From Thiofilum flexile DSM 14609 (GTDB lineage: Bacteria; Pseudomonadota; Gammaproteobacteria; Thiotrichales; Thiotrichaceae): 53,090 nt of DNA. Each line of letters opens with the position of its first letter. The first letter of the stretch is position 1. Positions 8,668 through 16,690 of the stretch are shown here, one piece after another. Position numbers and translations under genes: made by a program. The stretch is taken from contig NZ_KB904759.1 in the NCBI RefSeq assembly GCF_000380185.1, forward strand, positions 1-53,090, given 5' to 3'. Under the pieces are notes generated by a model. The model was not told the DNA's origin. It did no database searches and saw only the letters and a list, made by a program, of their open reading frames with translations.

Positions 8668-9024
8668 ATGCAGATTCTTGCCATCCTTGCTGTTCTCTTT
8701 GTTGCTGCTATTCATGTGTATATCTTGGTTTTAGAAATGTTTCTATGGGATACCCCGAAAGGTCGTCAGGCTTTTGGAACTAGTGCAGAATTTGCCAGCG
8801 CCTCCAAAGTGCTTGCTGCTAATCAGGGACTTTATAATGGCTTTCTAGCGGCGGGGCTGATATGGGGCATACTACGCGGTGCTGCGGGACAAGAGCTTAT
8901 CCTATTTTGTTTAGTCTGCGTGGTAGTCGCGGGTATTTATGGTGCTGTCACTGCCAGCCGCAAGATTCTATATGTTCAAGCACTTCCGGGCATGATTGCC
9001 CTCGTTTTAGCGCTACTGGCCTAA
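8668..9024 (+). CDS. DUF1304 membrane protein
   Basis: This is a 118-residue protein with four transmembrane helices. Diagnostic residues are AAIHVYILVLEMFLWDTPKG at the start, A-A-N-Q-G-L-Y-N-G-F-L-A-A-G in the second helix, and Y-G-A-V-T-A-S-R-K-I-L-Y-V-Q-x-x-P near the end. These are the conserved blocks of DUF1304. The function is not established. It is followed after 22 bases by a GFA-type gene on the same strand and is probably cotranscribed with it. Confidence 0.88.
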   Translation: MQILAILAVLFVAAIHVYILVLEMFLWDTPKGRQAFGTSAEFASASKVLAANQGLYNGFLAAGLIWGILRGAAGQELILFCLVCVVVAGIYGAVTASRKILYVQALPGMIALVLALLA

Positions 9025-9046
9025 GTACTTTCATCTAAGGAAATTT

Positions 9047-9457
9047 ATGACTACTCTCCCTGTTACAGGTGGTTGTGTCTGTGGAGCAATTCGTTACGAG
9101 TGCTCACAAGCCCCTATTGCGATGCTCAATTGTCACTGCCTTGATTGCCAGCGCTCTAGTGGAGCGCCCTTTGCCTCTGGTTTTATTGTCACGGAATCAG
9201 ACCTTCACATTACCGGCACACCTAAGACCTTCTCAGTCCGTACCGATAATGGAAGTACCGTGACCCGTAGTTTTTGCGCGGAATGCGGAACACCACTCTT
9301 TACACGCGGAGAGAACAATCCTCAGTTCATCTCGGTACGCTTTACTACTTTGGATAATACGGTGGAGTTTCAACCGATGCTGGATATTTGGACGGCTAGT
9401 GCTCAACCGTGGACTTGCTTGAATCAGGATATCCCTCACTATCCTCAATCGCCCTAA
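9047..9457 (+). CDS. GFA-family (Gfa/CENP-V) zinc protein
   Basis: This is a 136-residue zinc-binding protein of the GFA/CENP-V domain family. Cysteines follow the family pattern: GGCVCGAIRYEC at residues 8-19, CHCLDCQRSSGAPFASG at 29-45, and SFCAECGTPLF near 84-94. GFA was named from glutathione-dependent formaldehyde activation, although many members are of unknown activity. The start is supported by AAGGA 7 bases upstream. It follows the DUF1304 gene closely. No glutathione-formaldehyde pathway gene is adjacent, so the physiological role is open. Confidence 0.9.
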   Translation: MTTLPVTGGCVCGAIRYECSQAPIAMLNCHCLDCQRSSGAPFASGFIVTESDLHITGTPKTFSVRTDNGSTVTRSFCAECGTPLFTRGENNPQFISVRFTTLDNTVEFQPMLDIWTASAQPWTCLNQDIPHYPQSP

Positions 9458-9494
9458 TGTATAGCGCTAGCCCTCGAAGTCTGTCCCTTTAGAA

Positions 9495-10244
9495 TTAGGC
9501 TTCCTGTGCTACAGCGCTCTGAAGTTGTTCCATACGACTACCATGCAATACATCAATGGACGCATGAGCAAACTCATGTCCCATGAGGGACTGGAAGTTG
9601 TCACTATTACCGGGATTCACATTATTAATATTCATGAATACCCGTCCATCGGTATTGCCCCAGCTAGTATTGTCTGGGCGTCGTCCTACTGAGACCTCAA
9701 ACGCGGGATCGGATGAGTTGTCGATCATGCTTTTAAAGGTTGGGCTATTATCGTACAGGTATTGAATTTGATTAGCGGTGGCGGCGACCTCTTCAGCCGA
9801 ACTCGTACCATCCCCTCCCACTGTGACAGGTTTATCACCCAAACTCAGTAACTTAATATATTCGGTTGGCCGGGGGATTAGCTCATTCTGACCGGCACTT
9901 CCCCCTACGCCTGAGCCTCTTATTGGAATAACGCTCCCATTTGGCCCTGTAGTACTACCCCCACGGGTGTTTCCACCACCCCCCATATTACCCCAGGGTA
10001 CTATCTGCAAAAGCTGCTGCATTAACTGAATCAGTTGTTGCCACGCATCTACAGGTATTACATCGGTTAGTTTAGTGCTAGCACTACTCTGATCATCACC
10101 TATGCCATTAATCTCCTCTGCGATATTCATAGCCCTATCAAAGGCACTGCTATCTATACTAGAAGGGGGTGCGGTAGTGAGGGGATTTCGGGTAGAGGTA
10201 GCCTGATCCATCCGATTGGATCTACTGGCTCCATTGATATCCAT
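9495..10244 (-). CDS. Putative M91-type zinc metallopeptidase (effector-like)
   Basis: This is a 249-residue protein with no signal peptide or membrane helix. Residues 1-120 are Ser/Gly/Asn/Thr-rich and look disordered, including a GNMGGGGNTRGG stretch. The C-terminal part carries a zinc motif G-H-E-F-A-H at about residues 222-227. Upstream are V-F-M-N-I-N-N and R-R-P-D-N-T-S-W-G-N-T, arranged as in peptidase M91 effectors of the NleD/HopH1 group. Only about 20 residues follow HExxH, so the third ligand would have to be an E in EQLQSAVAQEA. The start is ATG 10244 with AAGGA upstream. No secretion apparatus gene is in the window. Confidence 0.55.
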   Translation of the reverse strand: MDINGASRSNRMDQATSTRNPLTTAPPSSIDSSAFDRAMNIAEEINGIGDDQSSASTKLTDVIPVDAWQQLIQLMQQLLQIVPWGNMGGGGNTRGGSTTGPNGSVIPIRGSGVGGSAGQNELIPRPTEYIKLLSLGDKPVTVGGDGTSSAEEVAATANQIQYLYDNSPTFKSMIDNSSDPAFEVSVGRRPDNTSWGNTDGRVFMNINNVNPGNSDNFQSLMGHEFAHASIDVLHGSRMEQLQSAVAQEA

Positions 10245-10330
10245 AATCAAAATTCCTTTTTATATTGGGATGTAAATTCAGCCTCTATTCAGGTCTGACT
10301 CTGTCAGTGTAGTCTAAATAAGCAGACCTA

Positions 10331-10350
10331 GAGGCGTTACAACCCGCCTC
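10331..10350 (-). terminator. GC-rich hairpin, candidate terminator of ybjQ
   Basis: A 6-bp GAGGCG/CGCCTC stem with an 8-base loop lies between ybjQ and the M91-type gene. Just beside it is a wider inverted repeat (AGGTCTG at 10291-10297, CAGACCT at 10323-10329). No T tract follows, so terminator function is only possible. Confidence 0.3.
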
Positions 10351-10441
10351 CTATCCCCACCAGTAATCCATTCGTCGGAAAGCAATACTGATTAATCCCT
10401 TTTTTACCCGATTAGTCGGAAAATTTCAGGCTATTTACCCC

Positions 10442-10768
10442 CTAAATCGGCTCTACCACCACGGCTGTACCACTCGCTGCTACCATGAGCATGCCATTCC
10501 CCTGCCCCAATACTTCATAGTCAATATCAATCCCAATAATGGCATTGGCTCCCATGTCCTTAGCACGCTGTTGCAGCTCTTCCATGGCAATATCACGCGC
10601 CTTTTGCAGCTCCCGCTCATAGGTAGCGGAGCGTCCGCCGACAATATCTCGAATCCCCGCGAATAGATCCTTAAATAAATTGGCTCCCAGAATGGTTTCA
10701 CCTGCGACAATGCCGCAATACTTGCTAATACGTTTACCCTCGATCACAGAGGTAGTGGTCATAAGCAT
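10442..10768 (-). CDS. ybjQ: YbjQ (UPF0145) family protein
   Basis: This is a 108-residue protein of the YbjQ/UPF0145 family. Conserved blocks are G-x-x-x-G-E-x-I-L-G-A-N-x-x-K-D, R-D-I-V-G-G-R-S-x-x-Y-E, and the C-terminal [12 protein letters not shown]. The crystal fold of the family is a pentameric ring once described as a heavy-metal-binding domain; the function is unproven. The start at 10768 has AGGAG 7 bases upstream. It stands alone between the M91-type and GNAT genes. Confidence 0.92.
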   Translation of the reverse strand: MLMTTTSVIEGKRISKYCGIVAGETILGANLFKDLFAGIRDIVGGRSATYERELQKARDIAMEELQQRAKDMGANAIIGIDIDYEVLGQGNGMLMVAASGTAVVVEPI

Positions 10769-10858
10769 GGTATATCTCCTGTTTGAGTAAAAATCTCTTG
10801 GTATAAGAATTATGGCAATGATTAAGCGTTAGCTCGTAAAATTTTATAGTGGCGCGGG

Positions 10859-11395
10859 CTATTTGTTTTTATGAATACCGTAAATAGCATGATTGAGAAT
10901 TCTATTACCGACCTTTTCACGGTTAGTGATGATACCTTCCAGCTGCATACCAAGACGCTCACAGACTGCTCGACTCGGTAGATTATCTTCTGCGGCTGAA
11001 ATCTGTACTTTTTCTAGCTCCAGCACCTTAAACGCATAATCAATGAGATAGCGACAGGCTCGTGTCACTATCCCTTTGCCTTGGTATTGTTGCCCCAGCC
11101 AGTAACCTATTTCAGCAACTTTCAAAGTATGATTGATAGTATTGAAACCTACATTGCCCACAACTTCATCATAATAGGCAATAGCACACGTCATGCTCTG
11201 ACCCTCCGCATAGTGATGCAAAGAACTCTTCACAAACTGCTTAAATTCCTCTTCCGTCTTACAATGCCGAGGCCATTCCATCCATTGAGCCAAGTATGAC
11301 TCATCGGCAGCAACCAGCTCCACATACCGAGCTACGAATGTTTCACTGATAAGATACAGACTGATTTCATCATCCACCGTGAGCCTAAACATCAT
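10859..11395 (-). CDS. GNAT acetyltransferase, RimJ/RimL type
   Basis: This is a 178-residue GNAT-fold N-acetyltransferase. The acetyl-CoA-binding motif A reads IGYWLGQQYQGKGIVTRA near residue 95-112. The SRAVCERLGMQLEG segment near residue 143 is typical of the RimJ/RimL (YdaF-like) branch, which acetylates ribosomal protein N-termini or small substrates. GGAG lies 6 bases before the chosen ATG. Neighbours give no clue to the substrate. Confidence 0.9.
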   Translation of the reverse strand: MMFRLTVDDEISLYLISETFVARYVELVAADESYLAQWMEWPRHCKTEEEFKQFVKSSLHHYAEGQSMTCAIAYYDEVVGNVGFNTINHTLKVAEIGYWLGQQYQGKGIVTRACRYLIDYAFKVLELEKVQISAAEDNLPSRAVCERLGMQLEGIITNREKVGNRILNHAIYGIHKNK

Positions 11396-11549
11396 CAGGT
11401 ACTCCTCTTGCTTTAAGGCTGTCTTGAATAGGATAGGTAACTTATTGAATCACCTTCATGATGTCTACTAGAAGATAGCCTCATTTTTTACTTGGATCAG
11501 ATATTCAGGTTAGAATTCGATATTTCACCACCAGAGCATCCCAAAGCAA

Positions 11550-12485
11550 ATGAAAGTAACTATTGTCGGCGCCGGTAATGTCGGTGCTACCTGTGCCAGA
11601 GCGCTGGCTAATCGTGAAGTCGCTTCAGACCTCGTTATGATCGATATTAAACCGGGCGTGGCGGAAGGCAAAGCGCTGGATATGTGGCAGACCTCTGCCG
11701 TCCAGCTATATGACACCCGTATCAACGGTTACACGGGTGACTATGAAAAAACCCGTGGTTCAGAAGTGGTGGTCATTACCTCCGGTCTGCCACGCAAGCC
11801 CGGCATGAGCCGCGATGATCTCATCACCACGAATGCGGTTATCGTGCAAGAAGTCACGCGTGAAATCATCCGTTATTCGCCTGATGCCAAGATTATTGTG
11901 GTGTCGAATCCACTAGATGTTATGACTTACGCGGCCTATCTAGCGGCTCATAAACCTTCCAATCAAGTATTTGGTATGGCTGGGGTGCTTGATACTGCTC
12001 GTTTTAAGTCTTTCATTGCTATGGAAATGAATGTTTCTCCTAAGGAAATTTCCGCCACACTAATGGGTGGACATGGCGACAGCATGGTGCCACTACCCCG
12101 TTATACTACTATCAGCGGTATTCCTTTGACTGAACTTATGAGTGCTGAACGTATTGAAGCGATTGTGCAACGCACTATTCATGGTGGAGCCGAGATCGTT
12201 AATCTAATGGGTACTTCCGCTTGGTATGCCCCAGGGGCTGCAGCGGCCTACATGGTAGAAACCATCCTACGTGGTTCACGCAAAATCGTACCCACCAGTG
12301 CATGGCTTGAAGGCGAATATGGCCTGAGCAATATCTATTTCGGTGTGCCCGTTATACTAGGACGCAATGGGGTAGAACGCGTGATTCAACTCCAGCTTAA
12401 TGATGCCGAAATGGAGCTAGTACATAAATCAGCCGCTTCGGTCAAAGAAACCATGAACGTGTTAGATCAAATGGGGCAGAGTTAA
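11550..12485 (+). CDS. mdh: Malate dehydrogenase, LDH-like type
   Basis: This is a 311-residue NAD-dependent 2-hydroxyacid dehydrogenase. The N-terminal dinucleotide motif is VGAGNVGATCA. D32-like acidic residues follow in VMIDIKPG, favouring NAD over NADP. The segment GLPRKPGMSRDDLITTN contains the mobile-loop substrate arginines (R-K-P-G-M-S-R), and the catalytic region is ATLMGGHGDSMVPLPRY with His. R-K-P rather than Q at the specificity position points to malate dehydrogenase rather than lactate dehydrogenase. The enzyme interconverts malate and oxaloacetate in the TCA cycle. It is a single-gene unit converging on the amino-acid ABC operon. Confidence 0.93.
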   Translation: MKVTIVGAGNVGATCARALANREVASDLVMIDIKPGVAEGKALDMWQTSAVQLYDTRINGYTGDYEKTRGSEVVVITSGLPRKPGMSRDDLITTNAVIVQEVTREIIRYSPDAKIIVVSNPLDVMTYAAYLAAHKPSNQVFGMAGVLDTARFKSFIAMEMNVSPKEISATLMGGHGDSMVPLPRYTTISGIPLTELMSAERIEAIVQRTIHGGAEIVNLMGTSAWYAPGAAAAYMVETILRGSRKIVPTSAWLEGEYGLSNIYFGVPVILGRNGVERVIQLQLNDAEMELVHKSAASVKETMNVLDQMGQS

Positions 12486-12597
12486 ACCTGTATCCATCTA
12501 AGCTCCGAACTCATCACTTCGACTTAGTTTTGAGCCAGTCAGTGCAGCTTAATTCAGATACATAGCAGCTCACTGCCCTTATCACAGGCAGAGCCAT

Positions 12598-12624
12598 ATC
12601 CGCCACCACAGGCAGCGGATTTTT
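12598..12624 (+). terminator. Weak terminator after mdh
   Basis: ATCCGC at 12598-12603 pairs with GCGGAT at 12615-12620 and is followed by four T. It is the best stem with a T run in the 179-base convergent gap between mdh and the ABC transporter ATPase gene. Confidence 0.4.
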
Positions 12625-12664
12625 CTGTGCTTTGCCTTTTTTCAATACTATTGGACGATTATCC

Positions 12665-13393
12665 CTATAGTACTGCCCCCATAAACTGCTGCAGTTCTGG
12701 GGTTTGCGGATTAGCCAGCACCTCTTTGGCATTGCCCGTTTCATGTACTTTGCCTTGATGCATGAACACAATTCGATCTCCTACATCACGGGCAAACCCC
12801 ATTTCATGCGTAACCAGAATCAGGGTCATACCTTCTGCGGCGAGCTGCTCCAGCACTTTTAATACCTCACCCACCAGCTCAGGGTCTAATGCAGAGGTAA
12901 TTTCATCACACAACAGCACTTTCGGTTTCATAGCCAAAGAGCGAGCAATCGCCACCCGCTGCTGCTGTCCGCCTGAGAGTTTCTCTGGATACTGACCGAA
13001 TTTATCCAGCAGCCCCACTTTCCCCAGCATTTCTATGGCTAAAGCTTTGGCCTCGGCTTTCTCTATCTTGCGGCTCAACTGCGGTGCTAACATAATGTTT
13101 TCACCCACCGTCAGGTGCGGGAACAGATTAAAACTTTGGAACACCATACCAACACTTTGGCTCAGTTTGCGTACCTGCGCCTCATCATTGCTCACCCGCA
13201 AGCCATCCAGCATGATGGTTCCCTGCTCATAGCTTTCCAAACCATTCATACAACGTAGCAAAGTACTTTTACCCGAACCACTGCGACCGATAATGGAGAT
13301 CACTTCGCCGGCATTAATGTCTAGGTCGATACCCTTCAGAACATGCAGCTTTCCAAAATACTTATGTACATCATTGATGCTGACGAGTGACAT
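12665..13393 (-). CDS. Polar amino-acid ABC transporter ATPase, GlnQ type
   Basis: This is a 242-residue ABC ATPase. Walker A is GRSGSGKST, the Q loop is [13 protein letters not shown], the signature is [16 protein letters not shown], Walker B is [14 protein letters not shown], and the switch His is in [12 protein letters not shown]. The MVFQ-x-FNLFPH-x-T-x-x-EN block is diagnostic of the polar amino-acid (GlnQ/HisP) class. AGGAG lies 8 bases upstream of the start, which overlaps the preceding permease gene by 23 bases. It powers uptake by the two permeases encoded upstream. D-E-I-T (rather than D-E-P-T) is a common variant in this class. Confidence 0.95.
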   Translation of the reverse strand: MSLVSINDVHKYFGKLHVLKGIDLDINAGEVISIIGRSGSGKSTLLRCMNGLESYEQGTIMLDGLRVSNDEAQVRKLSQSVGMVFQSFNLFPHLTVGENIMLAPQLSRKIEKAEAKALAIEMLGKVGLLDKFGQYPEKLSGGQQQRVAIARSLAMKPKVLLCDEITSALDPELVGEVLKVLEQLAAEGMTLILVTHEMGFARDVGDRIVFMHQGKVHETGNAKEVLANPQTPELQQFMGAVL

Positions 13394-14030
13394 TTAATTT
13401 CTCCTCAAGATACTGGCTGGCTCGCGAGAGTGGATAACACAGCAGGAAATAGATCATAGCGACCATAGCGAATACTTTGAACGGCTCGAAGGTGGCATTA
13501 TTCAGCATAGTACCTGCCTTGGTCAGCTCAACAAATCCGATAATAGATGCCAAAGCCGTCCCCTTAACAATCTGAACCGAAAAGCCAACGGTGGGAGGAA
13601 TAGCAGTCCGTAATGCCTGCGGTAGGATGATGTAGCGCATGGTCTGAAAATAATTTAGCCCAAGACAACGAGAAGCCTCCCACTGTCCCTTAGGCAGTGA
13701 CTCAATACAACCGCGCCAGATATCGCTTAAAAATGAACTGGCAAACAGGGTGAGAGCTAATGCCGCCGCTGTCCAAGCCGACACATCAATACCCAACAAC
13801 GCAAGACCAAAAAAGGCAATAAATAATTGCATCAGTAAGGGCGTACCCTGAAACAGTTCAATATAGATTTTGGTAAACCAGACCCATACCGGACGGCGGC
13901 TGATACGCATAAAGGTTAGCAGTAGACCCACAATAGCCCCTCCGCTAAAGGCAATCAGGGATAACAAAATAGTCCAGCGGGTGGCTAGCAATAGATTACG
14001 CAAGATATCCCAATCGGAAAATGTATTCAT
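13371..14030 (-). CDS. Polar amino-acid ABC transporter permease (second subunit)
   Basis: This is a 219-residue inner-membrane permease of the HisM/GlnP class with about five transmembrane helices. The EAA loop reads EASRCLGLNYFQTMRYIILPQALRTAIPP at about residues 138-166, where it contacts the ATPase. An IELFQGTPLLMQLF segment near residue 57 is the second family signature. The gene overlaps the upstream permease gene by 4 bases (ATGA) and the ATPase gene by 23. Two different permeases imply a heterodimeric membrane channel. Confidence 0.94.
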   Translation of the reverse strand: MNTFSDWDILRNLLLATRWTILLSLIAFSGGAIVGLLLTFMRISRRPVWVWFTKIYIELFQGTPLLMQLFIAFFGLALLGIDVSAWTAAALALTLFASSFLSDIWRGCIESLPKGQWEASRCLGLNYFQTMRYIILPQALRTAIPPTVGFSVQIVKGTALASIIGFVELTKAGTMLNNATFEPFKVFAMVAMIYFLLCYPLSRASQYLEEKLNVTRQHQ

Positions 14031-14701
14031 ACATGCTTCTCCTTACGGGAAAAAGCCCAAGCGCCCATACGGTTAAAAATGAAGCGCATCAAAAACGCCA
14101 ACATGAGGTAGAGCAACGCAGCCACTAGATAGGATTCAATGCTGAGAAAGTTACGTGACTGAATGAAATTAGCCGCAAAAGTTAACTCCTGCACTGAGAT
14201 TTGCGACAACACCGCAGAACCCAACATTACAATAATGCACTGACTCACAATCGAGCTATACACCCGTTGAAAGGCGGGAGGCAGAATAATACGGGTGAAA
14301 ATTTGGCGATTTGATAGCCCTAGGGTACGAGCCGCTTCAACCTGCCCTTTAGGTGTACCATCGATGCCGGCACGAATGATTTCAGTGAGGTAGGCTCCTA
14401 GATTAATGGTTAGCGCCAGCATACCCGCCTCAATCTCATTCAGCTTAATGCCAATAGCAGGCAAACCAAAAAAGATGAAAAAAAGCTGCACAATAAAGGG
14501 CGTATTGCGAATCAGCTCGACATAGGCTTTAGCACCATACTGCAACAGTGGATTGCGATGCCTGCGAGCAGCAGCACCAAGAATACCTAGCAGAATACCG
14601 AGGAGAGTTGTGATGACCGTGAGTTTAACCGTCATCCACAGCCCTGCTACTAGAATATCCTGATACTCCAACAAAGCACTAAAATTCAGTTCATAACTCA
14701 T
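14027..14701 (-). CDS. Polar amino-acid ABC transporter permease (first subunit)
   Basis: This is a 224-residue HisQ/GlnP-class permease with about five transmembrane helices. The signature VELIRNTPFIVQLFFIFFGLP is near residue 63 and the EAA loop begins EAARTLGLSNRQIFTRIILP near residue 140. It follows the solute-binding protein gene on the same strand, separated by 77 bases that contain a stable hairpin. Its stop overlaps the start of the second permease gene. Confidence 0.94.
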   Translation of the reverse strand: MSYELNFSALLEYQDILVAGLWMTVKLTVITTLLGILLGILGAAARRHRNPLLQYGAKAYVELIRNTPFIVQLFFIFFGLPAIGIKLNEIEAGMLALTINLGAYLTEIIRAGIDGTPKGQVEAARTLGLSNRQIFTRIILPPAFQRVYSSIVSQCIIVMLGSAVLSQISVQELTFAANFIQSRNFLSIESYLVAALLYLMLAFLMRFIFNRMGAWAFSRKEKHV

Positions 14702-14734
14702 TTTCTGTAGCCAGATAGGGATCAGTCGGGGTCA

Positions 14735-14760
14735 GTCAGAGCATAAAATCCTGCTCTGAC
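14735..14760 (-). other. Intercistronic hairpin between binding-protein and permease genes
   Basis: A perfect 9-bp stem (14735-14743 with 14752-14760) and 8-base loop lie in the 77-base gap after the binding-protein gene. Such stems between a periplasmic binding-protein gene and its permeases commonly protect the upstream mRNA or cause partial termination. That would raise binding protein relative to membrane subunits. No T run follows. Confidence 0.6.
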
Positions 14761-14778
14761 CTAGTTGAACCAGTCATT

Positions 14779-15579
14779 TCACATAGAGACCAGATCAGCC
14801 GGATAAGAAGCTTTCAGCCATTGTTGAGATAATGACTCTAATTTACCCTCGGTCTGAGCTTCCTTAATCAACTCATTCACCTTATCGGTCAGGCGGGCTT
14901 CACCCTTCAATACACCGATATAACAGGGAGAGTTTTTCAGCAAAAATTTGGTTTCCGGCATACGCTCAGGGTTACGCTCGGCAATAGCCGCCACAATCTG
15001 ATTACCCGTAGCAATCAAATCAACCTGACCCGATAGAAAAGCAGAAAGCGTCGTATTATTGTCCTCGAAGCGTTTGATAGTGGTACTTGCAGGAGCCAGT
15101 TTACTGAGTTCAATGTCTTCCACCGCACCACGAGTGACGCCAATGGTTTTATCCGCTAGCTCCGCAGCCGTACCAACCTTGATATCCTTCAGCCCGAATA
15201 CGCCAAGAAAGAACGGGGCATAGGGTTTGGTAAAATCAATAGCCTTTTCCCGCTCTGGATTTTTACCCAGACTAGAAATGACCAAATCTACTTTTCCGGT
15301 TTGTAGATAAGGGATACGGTTAGCACTAGTCACAGGCACCAATTCCAGCTTTACCTTGAGCTTCTCAGCTAAATAGCCCGCCATATCAATATCATAACCT
15401 TGTGGCTGCAAGTCCGCTCCGACTGAGCCAAACGGTGGGAAATCTTGTGGCACTGCTACCTTAAGTGTGCCGAACTTTTCGATATCATCCAGCTTATCTG
15501 CCGCTACGATGGAGGCCGCGCCCACAGTCAGCAATAGTGTACTAGCGAGAATAAGGGGTAATTTTTTGAAAAAACTCAT
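14779..15579 (-). CDS. Polar amino-acid ABC transporter substrate-binding protein
   Basis: This is a 266-residue periplasmic binding protein (SBP family 3). A signal peptide spans roughly residues 1-27 (FFKKLPLILASTLLLTVGAA). The mature start GTLKVAVPQDFPPFG, then YDIDMAGYLAEKL and the ligand-site region SSLGKNPEREKAIDFTKPY are standard for the family. ATG 15579 is used because AGGA precedes it and an upstream in-frame TTG would extend the signal peptide needlessly. It is the first gene of the operon with two permeases and an ATPase. The transported amino acid is not decidable; the R-x-x-x-x-D site suggests an alpha-amino acid. Confidence 0.93.
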   Translation of the reverse strand: MSFFKKLPLILASTLLLTVGAASIVAADKLDDIEKFGTLKVAVPQDFPPFGSVGADLQPQGYDIDMAGYLAEKLKVKLELVPVTSANRIPYLQTGKVDLVISSLGKNPEREKAIDFTKPYAPFFLGVFGLKDIKVGTAAELADKTIGVTRGAVEDIELSKLAPASTTIKRFEDNNTTLSAFLSGQVDLIATGNQIVAAIAERNPERMPETKFLLKNSPCYIGVLKGEARLTDKVNELIKEAQTEGKLESLSQQWLKASYPADLVSM

Positions 15580-15908
15580 ACGGATTAATCCTAGGGTAGG
15601 CAATAAATGTATTTATGCTTAATGCAAGCAAGAAAAATGCCAACCAATAGATTTTTGCCGTATATAGAGCCTTTGCCTAATAAAACAGGCATTACCGCCT
15701 ACTCTCTATGCACCAAGAAGGCTCATCTGAACCCTCATGAAATAAGTGGGGCGAAAATGATCAATTCTCGATCATTCTGAATGCAAACAGCATGTTAAAT
15801 AACCGATTGGCGGCTAAAAGCGGCGGGAACTTGGTTCGTCTTGTATAGTCTTAGATGCTGAGATAGATATTTATGTCCATAGAATAAAAATTAAGAGGGA
15901 CTGATTAC
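15580..15908. promoter_or_regulatory. Divergent intergenic region with inverted repeats
   Basis: This 329-base stretch separates the amino-acid ABC operon from the outer-membrane protein gene and should hold both promoters. A 7-bp perfect inverted repeat AATGATC/GATCATT with a 7-base loop is at 15756-15776. A short TGCCT/AGGCA stem lies near 15675-15692. I see no ORF or RNA gene here, and no confident -35/-10 pair. Confidence 0.45.
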
Positions 15909-16565
15909 ATGAAAACCACACATCAACACTGGGCTGCATGGGTCGTCATACCCGCAGCAATGTTGTTGTCTAACCCCACCTCTGCTGCTGGCACTACTTC
16001 TCCCCTTGATAGTTTAATGGGGCTGTTTCAGACTAACTCCAGTTCTAAGGCAACTGCCACAGGCTCACGCGCTAATGCTAACTATCTGGGTGCTAGTATT
16101 GGCTCAGCCACGGCAGAGGGCTTTTGTTCCAGTTTAGAAGATTGTGATACCAGTAGTAATACTTGGAAAGTGTATGTTGGCGTGCCCGTTCAAAAGGGTT
16201 TGCTCCTCGATGGTGCTTATGTCAAGTTTGGCGAGCAACAAGGTACTCAATCCGATGGCACTACAACCAAGGCTAAACGCAGCGGCTATACCGCAGCGGG
16301 TGTCCTAACACTACCTGTCGGCGATGATCTACACGTCTATGGTAAAGGAGGTATGCTCTGGTGGAACAGCCAAGAAACCCACAATAATCAAAGCCAAGAA
16401 GTGGATGGTAAGTCGACTTTTTATGGCGTTGGTGCGGATTATAGGCTCAATGGCAATTTAGGGGTGCGTGCCGAATGGGAACGCTATTCGGATGTAGGTA
16501 GTGAACAACTCAGCGACCGTAATATTGATGTATTAAGTGTTGGCGTTTCTATGTCATCACTCTAA
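15909..16565 (+). CDS. Outer-membrane beta-barrel protein (OmpA-barrel-like), copy 1
   Basis: This is a 218-residue exported protein with a signal peptide ending near residue 27 (VVIPAAMLLSNPTSAAG). The mature part shows alternating hydrophobic strands of a small eight-strand barrel: NYLGASIGSATAEGF, WKVYVGVPV, HVYGKGGMLWW. The C-terminal F-Y-G-V-G-A-D-Y-R-L-x-x-x-L-G-V-R-A-E-W-E-R-Y pattern is that of OmpA-like/OMP_b-brl barrels, and the last residue pattern fits Bam recognition poorly (ends SSL). Two cysteines (C-S-S-L-E-D-C) may form a loop disulfide. It is related to the next gene. Confidence 0.75.
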   Translation: MKTTHQHWAAWVVIPAAMLLSNPTSAAGTTSPLDSLMGLFQTNSSSKATATGSRANANYLGASIGSATAEGFCSSLEDCDTSSNTWKVYVGVPVQKGLLLDGAYVKFGEQQGTQSDGTTTKAKRSGYTAAGVLTLPVGDDLHVYGKGGMLWWNSQETHNNQSQEVDGKSTFYGVGADYRLNGNLGVRAEWERYSDVGSEQLSDRNIDVLSVGVSMSSL

Positions 16566-16582
16566 ATCATAACAAGCAGCGC

Positions 16583-16607
16583 GGATAAACTACTTTTCGG
16601 TTTATCC
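16583..16607 (+). terminator. Hairpin between the two barrel genes
   Basis: GGATAAAC (16583-16590) pairs with GTTTATCC (16600-16607) across a 9-base loop, directly after the first barrel gene. A T-rich stretch begins about 12 bases later. It may terminate or attenuate transcription. Confidence 0.4.
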
Positions 16608-16690
16608 TCAACGCTTGGTTAATTTTTGCAATTTATTATTTAATTCATTAAAAATTCAACAATAAAAAATAATAACAAAGGGCTATCTCT

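Noticed and set aside
12514-12771. Minus-strand ORF overlapping the end of the amino-acid ABC ATPase gene
   Set aside because: It lies out of frame over a conserved ABC ATPase C-terminus and shows no family pattern.
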